The position numbers and the translations under genes are program-made. Below are positions 50,865 through 59,517 of a stretch of 64,000 nt of DNA, piece by piece. The notes beneath the pieces were generated by a model. The model was not told where the DNA came from. It searched no databases and was given only the letters and a program-made list of their open reading frames with translations. Source of the stretch: Massilia sp. UMI-21 (GTDB lineage Bacteria; Pseudomonadota; Gammaproteobacteria; Burkholderiales; Burkholderiaceae_D); assembly GCA_015277795.1 (NCBI GenBank), contig CP063848.1, forward strand, positions 4,278,001 through 4,342,000, in the 5' to 3' direction. Every line of letters starts with the position of its first letter. Position 1 is the first letter of the stretch.

Positions 50865-51980
50865 CTACTCGAGGACGACGTCGGGCACCGACGCGGGGCG
50901 CCCGGAGCGGCGCCGCGCAAACCACGCCGCCATCACCAGCGCGTACACCGACAGGTACAGCAGGAAGCTCGCCAGCACGCCCTGCAGCAGGGCCTCGGGC
51001 ACGGCGGCGAAGCGCACCGCGGTCAATGCCGGCACCAGCGCCACCGCCCACGAGAACGGCGACACGCAGGCATTGCGCAGCGCGGCCGGCAAGGCGCGGA
51101 AGTAGTGCGCCGCGATGGCGGTCTTGACCAGGCTGTGCAGGTGCCAGCTGTCCGGGTGGCCCGGATGGCGGCGGCACCACAGGCGGCGCAGGATGGTGAA
51201 CACGGTCTCGAAGACCGGGTAGCCGCAGGCCAGCAGCGGCGCCCAGGGCGAGATCAGCGGATTGCGATAGACCAGCATTACCGACATCCAGGCCAGCAGG
51301 AAGCCGAGCAGGTAGGCGCCGCCGTCGCCCAGGAACAGTTTGCCGAACGGGAAATTGACGACGAAGAAACCGGCGGTGACCGCGCACACCAGGAAGCACA
51401 GCTGCGCCAGGGCGGGGTCGCCGGCGTCCTGGGCGATGAGGCCGAGCGCGGCCATGCCGATCAGCACGGTGCCGCTGGCGAGGCCGTTGAAACCGTCGAT
51501 GATATTCACCGCATTGGCCACCCCGCCCACCGCGAAGGCGGTGAACAGGACCGACGCGGGCAGCCAGGTCAGCAGCATGTCGAGCGGCTGGACACCGATG
51601 TGCAGCAGGGTGACGCCGGTCAGGCCCCAGCAGCAGATGCCGCTGGCCACGGTGGCGAACAGGCGCGCGCGTACCGAGACGTTGCGGGTCAGGTCTTCCG
51701 CCAGGCCGAAGACGAAGGCCGGCATGGCGGACACCAGCACCGGCAGCAGCAGTTCCTGCTGGCTCTCGGACAGCACGCCGAGCGACAGCCAGAGGCCGAG
51801 CATGATGGCGGCGCCGCCGATGCGAGGCGTCGGGGTGATATGGAATTTTTGTACGCCGTGCGTCGCGTCGAGCGAAAAGCGCCCGTGCCAGCGCGTCGTC
51901 AGGACGAGCAGCAGCGAACAGGCAAGCGACACGGCAAAACCAAGCTCGAGGCCGGCGAATGGCAGATTATTAATACTCAT
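50865..51980 (-). CDS. WecA/MraY-family glycosyl-1-phosphate transferase, copy 2
   Basis: Polytopic inner-membrane priming transferase, paralogous to the one at 20038. 371 residues. VQKFHITPTPRIGGAAIMLG, NAVNIIDGFNGLASG, LFLGDGGAYLLGFLLAW and DSWHLHSLVKTAI match the same motifs at the same spacing. Being upstream of rmlB copy 2, it likely starts the polysaccharide that uses dTDP-rhamnose. It begins MSINNLPFAGLELGFAVSLA. The two WecA-like proteins are diverged, so they may differ in sugar or act in separate pathways. Confidence 0.89.
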   Translation of the reverse strand: MSINNLPFAGLELGFAVSLACSLLLVLTTRWHGRFSLDATHGVQKFHITPTPRIGGAAIMLGLWLSLGVLSESQQELLLPVLVSAMPAFVFGLAEDLTRNVSVRARLFATVASGICCWGLTGVTLLHIGVQPLDMLLTWLPASVLFTAFAVGGVANAVNIIDGFNGLASGTVLIGMAALGLIAQDAGDPALAQLCFLVCAVTAGFFVVNFPFGKLFLGDGGAYLLGFLLAWMSVMLVYRNPLISPWAPLLACGYPVFETVFTILRRLWCRRHPGHPDSWHLHSLVKTAIAAHYFRALPAALRNACVSPFSWAVALVPALTAVRFAAVPEALLQGVLASFLLYLSVYALVMAAWFARRRSGRPASVPDVVLE

Positions 51981-52227
51981 AGAACCACTTTGTTAACCCG
52001 GCAATTCTAGCGCATGTCCTCTTAACGAACCGGCAATCATGTTACAGAGTGTTTCGCCACCGGCCATCGCAAGCCCTTGATCCTTCGAGAAGAATCGCGC
52101 AATTCTAAGGATCTTGATATCTCACAATCAACCGCCTTGAAACTTCTCCTACTATTCCCGACAATTCGTTACACCTTTATTAGCGGCAATTATTCTCACT
52201 GAATAACTTTTCCGTTCGGGAGCCCCG

Positions 52228-53403
52228 ATGGTTTTCACCCGGTACCGCGCCGCATGTGTCGTCTTCCACTTGTCCCTGCTTGCATTGCTTGCCCTGGCGG
52301 CCATGCCGGCGCACGGCCAGTCCACCGAGTTGGCCGAATTGCGCGCCCGCCAGCTCGAGGCCGAGGCGCGCCAGGCCGTGGCCGAGGCCGAGCGCGCCGA
52401 ACTGCTGGCGCGGCTGCCGCCGGCGCAGTCCAAGCCCTTATCCGGCAGCATCGATAGCCGCCAGTTCGGCGCCGCCGGGCTGGTGCGCGCCTTCGACCTG
52501 GCGCGCGAGCTCGCCGCCACGCTCTGCGCACGCCTGCCGGACGGTCGCGTCGCCGCCCTCTACGATCCGGCCACGGCCCAGGGCATGGTGGCGGCGCGCA
52601 CGGTAGACAGCGCCCTCGCCCGCCTCTCCGGCGACATGGCCGACCGCAACAAGGCCTTGCAGCGCTACCTCGACACCCAGCGCCCGCCCGGCACTGGCGC
52701 CGCCGCGCTGCCGCTGGCCGTGCTGGCGGTGGTGCCGGCGACGGTGCGCGCCGGCGCCGACCTCGCCGCCCTGCTGCGCAGCAATGTCACGGTGACGGGC
52801 GTCGGTTACGGCGAGGGTGCGCGCAGCCTGTTCGCCAGCGCCCTGGCCCAGGCCTGCCCCGAGCGCATCAGCGGCCTGGGGGCCGGCTACCTGGGCGAAC
52901 TCGACTGGGCGCGCTACGAGAAACTGCTGGGGCGCCTCAAGGCCCTGGCCGCCCACCGCGCCGACTACGCCCAGCGCATCGCCGAACTGCAGGTGCTGGA
53001 AGACGCGGCCAAGGGCGAGCAGAAGAAGGAGATGGCGGCCGTGGCCCAGGCGGCGCTGGCGCAACTGAAGGTGGTCGATGCCTTCGTCGATTCGCTCAAG
53101 GCCGGCGAGGCCAGCGACCGGAGTCCGCTGTTCAATGCGGCGCGCTACCTCGGCTACAGCGAACGTACCGCGGGCAGCCTGGTGCTGGACGTCGACCTGC
53201 GCCTGGAAGGCATGAGCATCGTGAAGGAAAACCTGTTCACCGGCCAGCACCTGCGCCTGTCGGGCGTGGCCTTCCTGTGGTACCGCCTGCACGAGCCGGA
53301 CGGACGCCTGCTGGCGGCCGATGTGCTGCGGCGGATCAGCCGGCCGGTCGAGGTGGATTTGCGTGGGAGCGGCGCGCCGGATGCGTTCTGGTCCGGACCG
53401 TAG
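52228..53403 (+). CDS. Secreted coiled-coil protein of unknown function
   Basis: A 391-residue protein whose ATG follows GGGAG. It has a signal peptide (LSLLALLALAAMPAHGQ) and then a strong Ala/Glu/Arg coiled coil (LAELRARQLEAEARQAVAEAERAEL, in two segments, about residues 34-64). A mid-region (LLRSNVTVTGVGYGEGARSL) and a long C-terminal alpha/beta part follow (KKEMAAVAQAALAQLKVV; EGMSIVKENLFTGQHLRLSG). I do not recognise a domain; an envelope or secretion-apparatus accessory is possible. The TAG stop lies inside the REP-like pair at 53398. Confidence 0.62.
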   Translation: MVFTRYRAACVVFHLSLLALLALAAMPAHGQSTELAELRARQLEAEARQAVAEAERAELLARLPPAQSKPLSGSIDSRQFGAAGLVRAFDLARELAATLCARLPDGRVAALYDPATAQGMVAARTVDSALARLSGDMADRNKALQRYLDTQRPPGTGAAALPLAVLAVVPATVRAGADLAALLRSNVTVTGVGYGEGARSLFASALAQACPERISGLGAGYLGELDWARYEKLLGRLKALAAHRADYAQRIAELQVLEDAAKGEQKKEMAAVAQAALAQLKVVDAFVDSLKAGEASDRSPLFNAARYLGYSERTAGSLVLDVDLRLEGMSIVKENLFTGQHLRLSGVAFLWYRLHEPDGRLLAADVLRRISRPVEVDLRGSGAPDAFWSGP

Positions 53404-53516
53404 GGTGGTCGGCTCTGCCGACCGCGCGTTCAACTGACGCAAGCCTTGTGGCAATGCATTTCGTACCTGCACGCGCGGTCGGCGAAGCCGCCTTTCGTGG
53501 CCCGGACCACCCTACG
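53398..53516. repeat. REP-like inverted pair, copy 4 (supplies both stop codons)
   Basis: Left arm CCGTAGGGTGGTCGGC-TCT-GCCGACCGCGCGTTCAA. Right arm in inverted orientation ends GGACCACCCTACG. About 45 bp lie between. The outer TAG at 53401-53403 is the stop of the plus-strand gene, and CTA at 53512-53514 is the stop of the minus-strand FAH gene. Confidence 0.9.
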
Positions 53517-54528
53517 CACGCTCCAGCTTTTTCACCGTCTGCTCGATGGCCCCGAAGATCGACTTGCCCTTCTCGTCCAGCATCTCGATGCGGATGCTGT
53601 CGCCGAAGCGCATGAAGGGGGTGACCGGCTCGCCGAACTCGATGGTCTCGCCGCAGCGCTGCTCGGCGATGCACGAGTAACCGCGCGAGGCATGCCCTTC
53701 CCGGCCGGCCTTGTTCGACACCGCGCCCGAGCCGACGATGCTGCCGGCGCGCACCCTGCGGCTCTTGCACAGGTGCGCGATCAGCTGCGGGAAGTTGAAC
53801 GCCATGTCCACGCCGGCGTCCGGCTGCCCCACCAGGCGGCCGTTCCAGCTCGAGCGCAGCGGATGGTGCAGCTTGCCGTCGCGCCAGGCCTCGCCCAGTT
53901 CGTCCGGCGTCACCGCCACCGGCGAAAAACCCGTGGCCGGCTTCGACTGCAGGAAGCCGAAGCCCTTGGCCAGCTCGTCCGGGATCAGATTGCGCAGCGA
54001 AACGTCGTTGGCCAGCATCACGAGGCGAATCTGGCCGTGGGCGGCATCTGGCGTGGCGCCCATCGGCACGTCGCCGGTCAGCACCGCCACCCCGGCCTCG
54101 AAATCGATGCCCCACTCCTCGTGCGCCAGCACGATGTCGTCCATCGGCCCCGACAGGTCGTCGCTGCCGCCCTGGTGCATTAGCGGGTCTTCGCGGAACG
54201 AGGCCGGCATCCCGGCCTTGCGCGCCTTGTGCGCCAGTTCGACGTGATTGAGGTAGGCCGAGCCGACGGCCCACTGGTAGGCCCGCGGCAGCGGCGCCAT
54301 GCACCTGGCCGGGTCGAAATCGAAGGGACGGCGCGCCTGGCCCTCCGCCCTTCCTTCGTTGAGCAAGCGGGACAGCTCGAGCAGCTGGGGCGCAATGAAG
54401 GCCCAGTCGTCGAGCGCGGCCTGCAGCGTGGGCGCGATACCGTCGGCGACGTGGGCGGTCTTCAGGTCGCGCGACACGACCAGCAGCTGGCCGTCGCGGG
54501 TGCCGTCGTTGAGCGTGGCGAGTTTCAT
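53512..54528 (-). CDS. Fumarylacetoacetate hydrolase family protein
   Basis: Metal-dependent FAH-superfamily enzyme of 338 residues. The N-terminal domain (MKLATLNDGTRDGQLLVVSR) is followed by the FAH catalytic domain. It has PLPRAYQWAVGSAYLNHVEL, a DDIVLAHEEWGIDFEAGVAV acidic metal-binding region (E-x-E/D pattern) and NDVSLRNLIPDEL. The C-terminal DSIRIEMLDEKGKSIFGAIE matches the usual end. Identity with the tyrosine-catabolic fumarylacetoacetase is possible, but no hmgA or maiA neighbours are present, so the substrate (a diketone acid) is left open. Confidence 0.88.
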   Translation of the reverse strand: MKLATLNDGTRDGQLLVVSRDLKTAHVADGIAPTLQAALDDWAFIAPQLLELSRLLNEGRAEGQARRPFDFDPARCMAPLPRAYQWAVGSAYLNHVELAHKARKAGMPASFREDPLMHQGGSDDLSGPMDDIVLAHEEWGIDFEAGVAVLTGDVPMGATPDAAHGQIRLVMLANDVSLRNLIPDELAKGFGFLQSKPATGFSPVAVTPDELGEAWRDGKLHHPLRSSWNGRLVGQPDAGVDMAFNFPQLIAHLCKSRRVRAGSIVGSGAVSNKAGREGHASRGYSCIAEQRCGETIEFGEPVTPFMRFGDSIRIEMLDEKGKSIFGAIEQTVKKLERA

Positions 54529-54586
54529 GGAGTGCGGGTGCGGGTTCGTGTTGTCAACCCGCTATTGTAGCCCTGCTCCGCGCCGC

Positions 54587-55630
54587 TCAGTACCGGACCA
54601 CCACGCCGGCGCCGACGCTGCGCTGGAAGTAGTTGTAGTCGATCAGGCTCTGGCCATAGCCGGAGAACACCTGCACGTAGCCCTTGAGCGGTCCGGCGAA
54701 CGGGAAGGCCCAGCCGAGCTGGGTGGCGCCCTTGTGGGTGGAAAAGTTATGGCGCAGCACGGCCGAGAACTCGTGGCCGTCCATCCGGTAGCTGCCGGAC
54801 AGTTCCCCGCGTCCCATGAAATCGACAATGTCGGGATTGTTGTCGTCCTCGAGCGGCTCATTGAGGCGCTTCCACACGCGCGCCGTCACCGAGAGGGGGC
54901 CGCGTTCGAGGCCCACCTGGGCGTACACCCGGTTCCAGCTGCGCGACAGGGTCGAGGCCTGGCCGTTCGACTGGTGCGCCATGCCCAGGTTCAGGTACTT
55001 CAGTTTGGTGCCCAGCACATCGAAGTTCAGCGGCGTCACCAGCATCAGCTCCGGCCGGTAGTTGGTTTCGCGGAAAGGACTGGAGGCTTCGCGGTTACCT
55101 GCTTGCCAGAAGCTGTTCTGGGTATAGCCGAACCACAGGTCGACCGGCAGCTCGAAGGCGGTCTCGACCATTTTCATCTTGAAGCCGAGCTGGTATTGCA
55201 ACTCGGCGTGCGACAGCTTGCCCGTGAAATCGGCGGCGCGGAAAGGCTCGTAGGGCGCCTCGTTGGGACGGTAGCTGCGGGCCGCGATCAGGTAGTTCGG
55301 CTGGTGCGGACGGAACTGGAAGACGCCGCGGCGGTGCTTCTGGTCCAGCTCCCAGTGGGCGTCCATGGTGTATTCGTCGGCCTCGGCGACCGGATCGACC
55401 GAGGCGGTGCGTGGCTCGGCGATCGTGGCGTCGGCGGCGGCGGCGGCGGCCACATCGTTCGTGGCCGCAGGCAGGGCGGACGCGGCCGCGAGGCGGTCGA
55501 AACAGCCGAGACGTCCGTTGGTATCGGCGATTCGGGCGCAATCGGCAAGCTGCTGCGGGAGTTGCTGGGCGACGGCTGGGACGGCAATCAGGAAAGGCAG
55601 GAGTGCTGCGGGGATCTTCTTCAAGTACAT
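54587..55630 (-). CDS. pldA: Outer-membrane phospholipase A (PldA family)
   Basis: Outer-membrane phospholipase A1, a beta-barrel enzyme that hydrolyses mislocalised surface phospholipids. The start at 55630 (MYLKKIPAALLPFLIAVPAVA) gives a signal peptide; an open frame runs far upstream without meaning. After an N-terminal spacer rich in Ala/Asp, the barrel begins near EYTMDAHWELDQKHR. The catalytic segment NLGMAHQSNGQ holds the His-x-Ser pair, and the Asn in SRSWNRVYAQ completes the triad. The C-terminus ends in the aromatic VVVRY expected for Bam-dependent barrels. 347 residues. Confidence 0.93.
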   Translation of the reverse strand: MYLKKIPAALLPFLIAVPAVAQQLPQQLADCARIADTNGRLGCFDRLAAASALPAATNDVAAAAAADATIAEPRTASVDPVAEADEYTMDAHWELDQKHRRGVFQFRPHQPNYLIAARSYRPNEAPYEPFRAADFTGKLSHAELQYQLGFKMKMVETAFELPVDLWFGYTQNSFWQAGNREASSPFRETNYRPELMLVTPLNFDVLGTKLKYLNLGMAHQSNGQASTLSRSWNRVYAQVGLERGPLSVTARVWKRLNEPLEDDNNPDIVDFMGRGELSGSYRMDGHEFSAVLRHNFSTHKGATQLGWAFPFAGPLKGYVQVFSGYGQSLIDYNYFQRSVGAGVVVRY

Positions 55631-55788
55631 GGGAAATTTTCGGAAACGGCTATGCGGCCGCCGTGCCATGGACACAAGGACGCATGGCACGGCGGGTAAA
55701 TACCGGCAGTGTCGCGGAAAAACCTGAAAGATGTCGCACCGTTTGATGCGGCGCAATATCGTCGGGCGCTCGGTGGCGCCGACCGCCC

Positions 55789-56502
55789 TCAGGGAACCAG
55801 CAAATCGCGCTGTTCCTGCTCCAGGAAGCACCACTCGCCCTCGTTCAGGCCGAGCGATTCCAGCGTCAGGCCGCCAATCTGGGAGCGGTGCAGCGCGCTG
55901 CAATGGTTGCCGGCAGCGGCCAGCATGCGCTTGACCTGGTGGTATTTGCCCTGCTCCAGTACGATCTCGAGCAGGTGTTCGCCGCGCTGCACGCAGGACA
56001 CCGCTTTCAAGGGCGCCGGTTCGTCGTGCAGCTGCACGCCCGACAGCATCTGCTCGACCAGGGCTTCGGTCACCGCCTCGGCGGTGGTGGCCTGGTAGAC
56101 CTTGGGCACATGGCGCTTGGGCGAGGACTGGGCGTGGATGAAGGGACCGTCGTCCGACATCAGCAGCAAGCCGGTGGTGTCGTGGTCGAGCCGGCCGACC
56201 GGCTGCACGTCGCGCCAGCCGAACTGCTCGGGCAGCAGGGTCAGCACGCCGGGGTGATGGCTCGGCTTGCGCGAGCATTCGTAGTCGGCCGGCTTGTACA
56301 GCGCCAGATAGACCCGCTCGCGGTAGCGCCATTCCTCGTCGAACACCGTCAGCACGAGATTGTCGGTATCGAAGCTGGCCTTGTAGTTATCTTCGACCGC
56401 GCCGTTGACGAGCACGTCGCCGTCCTCGATCAGCGCGCGGCAGTATTTGCGGGTGCCGAATCCCTGCGATTGCAGGATGCGGTCCAGGGATAGTTTGCTC
56501 AT
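55789..56502 (-). CDS. rsuA: RsuA-family 16S rRNA pseudouridine synthase
   Basis: RNA pseudouridine synthase of the RsuA/RluB/E/F family. Start at 56502 (MSKLSLDRILQSQGFGTRK), which begins an S4 RNA-binding domain. The catalytic domain has GRLDHDTTGLLLMSDDG with the nucleophilic Asp in RLDHDT, and GKYHQVKRMLAAAGNHCSAL near the end. The length of 237 residues favours RsuA (16S U516) over longer RluB. It is about 150 bp upstream of pldA on the same strand. Confidence 0.9.
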   Translation of the reverse strand: MSKLSLDRILQSQGFGTRKYCRALIEDGDVLVNGAVEDNYKASFDTDNLVLTVFDEEWRYRERVYLALYKPADYECSRKPSHHPGVLTLLPEQFGWRDVQPVGRLDHDTTGLLLMSDDGPFIHAQSSPKRHVPKVYQATTAEAVTEALVEQMLSGVQLHDEPAPLKAVSCVQRGEHLLEIVLEQGKYHQVKRMLAAAGNHCSALHRSQIGGLTLESLGLNEGEWCFLEQEQRDLLVP

Positions 56503-56632
56503 GGGGCGCCACTTTAACAGAAGGGGCAGACCCGACAAAGCATCCCTTCAGCGGATTCCTACCCCCTAACTTTCAGTCACACCCCAGCCTCGGGGTAAAT
56601 CTTTCCGACAAATCTCGGATGCATCTGCACAT

Positions 56633-56646
56633 TTGACGCGCGTCAA
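56633..56646 (+). promoter_or_regulatory. Palindromic FNR-like site
   Basis: TTGACGCGCGTCAA, a perfect 14-bp palindrome with FNR/ANR-like half-sites TTGAC-N4-GTCAA. TGATAG (about 56665) could be a -10 for the small plus-strand gene at 56754, with the site centred about 38 bp upstream of the start. The half-sites differ from the TTGAT consensus, so confidence is modest. Confidence 0.45.
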
Positions 56647-56753
56647 GCTTAGGAACTTTCCTATTGATAGACTTCAACGCGTTAGGAATCCGCCTAACAC
56701 CTAGAGGAGTATCTAAAGCAAAACATCCTCGCCCACACCAATAGGACAAGATT

Positions 56754-57080
56754 GTGCACATCGACACCCAACCGACCGCAGGCCCGCTTCAACTCGCAGT
56801 TGACCCTGCCGAGCGACGCCAGATCGCCAGAACCCAGGCTGCCTGCTTCCCGACCCGGCTCGCGCTCTCGCGCTGGCAATACGGTGGGCACATTCCCCAC
56901 CTGCATCACGGTGCGCCGGCCCTGCGCGCCGCCTGGTATGCCGCTGCCCGGCGCGATTTCCAGGCCTGGCTCGACCGCGGCGGTTTCTGCCAGTACGAAG
57001 ACACGGCGCCGGCCGCGGCAATGGACGCTTGCCGGCCGGCGGCCGATGGCGATGCGGAGCACATCGGCACCTGCATCTGA
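56754..57080 (+). CDS. Small His/Arg-rich unknown protein
   Basis: A GTG-initiated 108-residue frame with AGGAC upstream. No signal peptide or membrane segment. Features: HIPHLHHGAPALR (a histidine cluster), three aromatic Trp/Tyr segments (RWQYGG, AAWYAAARRDFQAW), four cysteines (in AACFPT, GFCQYED, DACRP and TCI). His and Cys together suggest possible metal or cofactor binding, but I do not recognise a family. Upstream is the FNR-like palindrome; a long hairpin follows the stop. A minus-strand frame over the same DNA is less protein-like. Confidence 0.5.
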   Translation: MHIDTQPTAGPLQLAVDPAERRQIARTQAACFPTRLALSRWQYGGHIPHLHHGAPALRAAWYAAARRDFQAWLDRGGFCQYEDTAPAAAMDACRPAADGDAEHIGTCI

Positions 57081-57088
57081 CCGGCCCG

Positions 57089-57128
57089 GGAAGTGAAAAC
57101 GACGGCCGGAGCCGTCGCTTTCACTTCC
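57089..57128. terminator. Long hairpin after the 108-aa gene
   Basis: GGAAGTGAAAACGACGGC and GCCGTCGCTTTCACTTCC give an 18-bp stem with one mismatch and a 4-nt loop CGGA. It starts 9 bp after the stop codon. There is no T-run on either strand, so it could act as a stabilising or rho-assisting structure rather than a classic terminator. Confidence 0.6.
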
Positions 57129-57300
57129 TGAGAAGGAACACCACTGTGAGGAATTGAATTCTCTCGAAGCCGCACGCTCGGTGCGGTTGGGGAGCGCCTC
57201 TCGACCGGGTCGGTCATGACTGAGTGTGTGTCGTGACCGGCCTGCCCTCGAGCCGCACACCCTTAATATAGAACATGTTCCGCAAGATGCAAGCAAAATG

Positions 57301-58314
57301 TCATCGAAGCTGCGGCACAGCTCCCTTGTAGGCGGCACTGACCGCGCCGTTGCCGACCGCGGCGCCGAATCTCTTCAGGACGCGTTCCGGCAGGCCTTCG
57401 TGGGCGGTGTAGTCGACGATGTCCTCGGCCTTGACGATGTCGCGCGCGACCGTGTCCACCGTGCCGAAACCATCGGCCAGGCCCATCTCCACCGCCTTGG
57501 CGCCGGTCCAGTACAGGCCGGAGAAGATCTCGGGCGTTTCCTTCAGGCGCTTGCCGCGCCCGGCACGCACCACGGCGATGAATTGCTGGTGGATCTCGTC
57601 GAGCATGGCCTGGGCGCGCTCCCGGTGCCGCTCCGATTGCGGGCTGAACGGGTCGAGGAAGCCCTTGTTCTGGCCGGCGGTCAGGAGCCGGCGCTCGATG
57701 CCGAGCTTGTCCATCAGGCCGACGAAACCGAAGCTGTCCATCAGCACGCCAACCGAGCCGACCATCGAGGCCTTGTTGACATAGATGCGATCGGCCGACG
57801 AGGCGACGTAGTAGCCGGCCGAGGCGCAGATCTCGTCCACCACCACATACAGGGGCTTGTCGGGATAGCCGCGCTTGAGGCGCCGGATCTCGTCGACGAT
57901 GATGCCGGCCTGCACCGGGCTGCCGCCGGGGCTGTCGATGCGCAGCACCACCGCGGCCGAGCCGGCGTCGGAGAAAGCCTTGTTCAGCGACGGGATCACG
58001 GTGTCGGCCGCGCCGCTGCCTTCGGCGTCGATCTCGCCATTGATTTCGATGAGCGCCGTGTGGCGGCCCAGGTTTTCGTCCCCGCCGAGGCCGAAGGTGG
58101 AGTCGTAATAGGTCAGCAGGGCCAGGACCGCCACCAGCAGGAAGCTCAGCTTGAAGAAGATGCCCCAGCGCCGCGCCGCGCGCCGTTCCTGCACGGTGGC
58201 AAACACCAGTTTTTCGAGTGTTGCGCGTTCCCAGTTGCCGACCGTCGGGTCGGAGGCGAGCCGCTTGTCGGCCTGGCTGGACGGATCGTGGTCGTGACTC
58301 GTGTGGTCGCTCAT
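57301..58314 (-). CDS. sppA: SppA-type S49 family peptidase
   Basis: Membrane-anchored signal-peptide peptidase of the short (single-domain) SppA/S49 type. 337 residues. A polar N-terminus is followed by one membrane helix (about residues 51-70, FFKLSFLLVAVLALLTYY) and the protease domain. VVLRIDSPGGSPVQAGIIV is the signature, EICASAGYYVASSAD holds the nucleophilic Ser, and AGQNKGFLDPFSPQSERH carries the general-base Lys. It is separated from the Rieske gene by an 8-bp tandem array. The intergenic DNA after its stop holds several inverted repeats but no clear T-run. Confidence 0.92.
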   Translation of the reverse strand: MSDHTSHDHDPSSQADKRLASDPTVGNWERATLEKLVFATVQERRAARRWGIFFKLSFLLVAVLALLTYYDSTFGLGGDENLGRHTALIEINGEIDAEGSGAADTVIPSLNKAFSDAGSAAVVLRIDSPGGSPVQAGIIVDEIRRLKRGYPDKPLYVVVDEICASAGYYVASSADRIYVNKASMVGSVGVLMDSFGFVGLMDKLGIERRLLTAGQNKGFLDPFSPQSERHRERAQAMLDEIHQQFIAVVRAGRGKRLKETPEIFSGLYWTGAKAVEMGLADGFGTVDTVARDIVKAEDIVDYTAHEGLPERVLKRFGAAVGNGAVSAAYKGAVPQLR

Positions 58315-58331
58315 TCGCTTGCTTGCGCTCT

Positions 58332-58371
58332 TTGCTCGGTTGCTCGATTGCTCGATTGCTCAGTTACTCAG
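58332..58371. repeat. 8-bp tandem repeat upstream of sppA
   Basis: Five consecutive octamers: TTGCTCGG, TTGCTCGA, TTGCTCGA, TTGCTCAG, TTACTCAG. It lies 18-57 bp upstream of the sppA ATG and runs into the Rieske stop codon, so changes in unit number would shift the distance between the two genes. Confidence 0.8.
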
Positions 58372-58798
58372 ATGCCTGTCCGTTGCTTGCCGGCGCCGCC
58401 GGATGCCCGGACTGCGGCGCCCGCACCAGCTCGTCGGGTTGCCACCAGATGGCGCCATCCCGCTCGGCCACGGCGATCGGCCGCAGCCGACCGCCACGGC
58501 ACGGGCCGCCGGCGCACTTGCCGGTATCCGGCTCGTACACCGCGCCGTGGGTCGCGCACATCAGGTACAGGCCGCTCGACTCGAAAAAATCGCCCTGCGA
58601 CCAGTCGAGTTCGATCGGCACATGTGCACAACGGTTCAGGTAGGCAAATGGTTTACCGTCATACCGTACCACAAAGCCGGTCCCAGGGTGCCCAAAAGCA
58701 ATGACGGGGAAGCGCACGCCCTTGCCGGCGTCGAGCAAGACGGACGCTTCGCAGACGAACAGGCCGCGCTCCTCAGCCATCGCGGGCATCTCAGCCAT
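58364..58798 (-). CDS. Rieske [2Fe-2S] domain protein
   Basis: Small Rieske-type iron-sulfur protein of about 145 residues. The cluster motifs are CAHVPIEL (C-x-H) and CATHGAVYEPDTGKC (C-x2-H), with the normal spacing of about 20 residues. The rest is the compact Rieske fold; there is no oxygenase catalytic domain. Start placed at 58798 (MAEMPAMAEERG) to avoid overlapping gph. It lies between gph and sppA on the minus strand. Such stand-alone Rieske proteins are usually ferredoxin-like electron carriers; the partner is unknown. Confidence 0.9.
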   Translation of the reverse strand: MAEMPAMAEERGLFVCEASVLLDAGKGVRFPVIAFGHPGTGFVVRYDGKPFAYLNRCAHVPIELDWSQGDFFESSGLYLMCATHGAVYEPDTGKCAGGPCRGGRLRPIAVAERDGAIWWQPDELVRAPQSGHPAAPASNGQASE

Positions 58799-58800
58799 GC

Positions 58801-59481
58801 TCAGGCGTTCTCCAGCAACCACGCGTGCAGTTCGGGAATCGAGCGGGCCGAGAAGATCGGCCGGCAGGCCTGCAGCTGGTGCACCGGATGGGCGCCGAAC
58901 TCGACCGCGATGCCTGCCGCGCCGGCATTGTTCGCCATCATCAGGTCGTGGGTGGTATCGCCGATCATGACGGTGCGGCGCAGGGTCTGGCCCAGTTCGC
59001 GCGTCAGTTCCTGCAGCATGGCCGGATGCGGCTTGGAGAAGGTTTCGTCGGCGCAGCGGGTGGCGTCGAACATCGACAGCAGCCCGGCCGCGTTCATGGC
59101 GCGGTTCAGGCCCACGCGGCTTTTGCCGGTAGCCACGGCCAGGAAGTAACCCTGCTGGGAAAGATCGTTCAACATCTCGCGCACGCCCTTGAACAGCACC
59201 AGCTCGTGGTCTTTCGTGAGGAAGTGGTAACGGTAGCGCTCGACCATGCGCGGGTACAGCACCGGGTCGATATCGGGCAGCACGGCTTGCATGGCCTCGG
59301 ACAGGCCGAGACCGATCACGTGCGAGGCCGAGGCATCGCTCGGCACCGGCAGCCCGAGGTCGCGCGCCGCCGACTGGATGCAGCGGACGATCGCCGCCGT
59401 ACTGTCCATCAGCGTGCCGTCCCAGTCGAAGACGATCAGGTCAAATTGAGTTCTTGGCATTGTGATTGGTGGCTTTGCCAC
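58801..59481 (-). CDS. gph: HAD-family phosphoglycolate phosphatase
   Basis: Haloacid dehalogenase-type phosphatase (Gph-like), removing phosphate from 2-phosphoglycolate or a similar small substrate. Motif I reads FDWDGTLMDSTAA, with nucleophile Asp and general acid Asp. Motif II is VATGKSRVGL, and motif III/IV is KPHPAML with IGDTTHDLMMANNAGA. 226 residues. The GTG start at 59481 is preferred for its AGGAA ribosome-binding site; an ATG seven codons in is the alternative. It is followed 2 bp later by the Rieske gene. Confidence 0.9.
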   Translation of the reverse strand: MAKPPITMPRTQFDLIVFDWDGTLMDSTAAIVRCIQSAARDLGLPVPSDASASHVIGLGLSEAMQAVLPDIDPVLYPRMVERYRYHFLTKDHELVLFKGVREMLNDLSQQGYFLAVATGKSRVGLNRAMNAAGLLSMFDATRCADETFSKPHPAMLQELTRELGQTLRRTVMIGDTTHDLMMANNAGAAGIAVEFGAHPVHQLQACRPIFSARSIPELHAWLLENA

Positions 59482-59517
59482 CGGTTCCTGATTAATTTGT
59501 TAACTTGTCGCTCTTTG

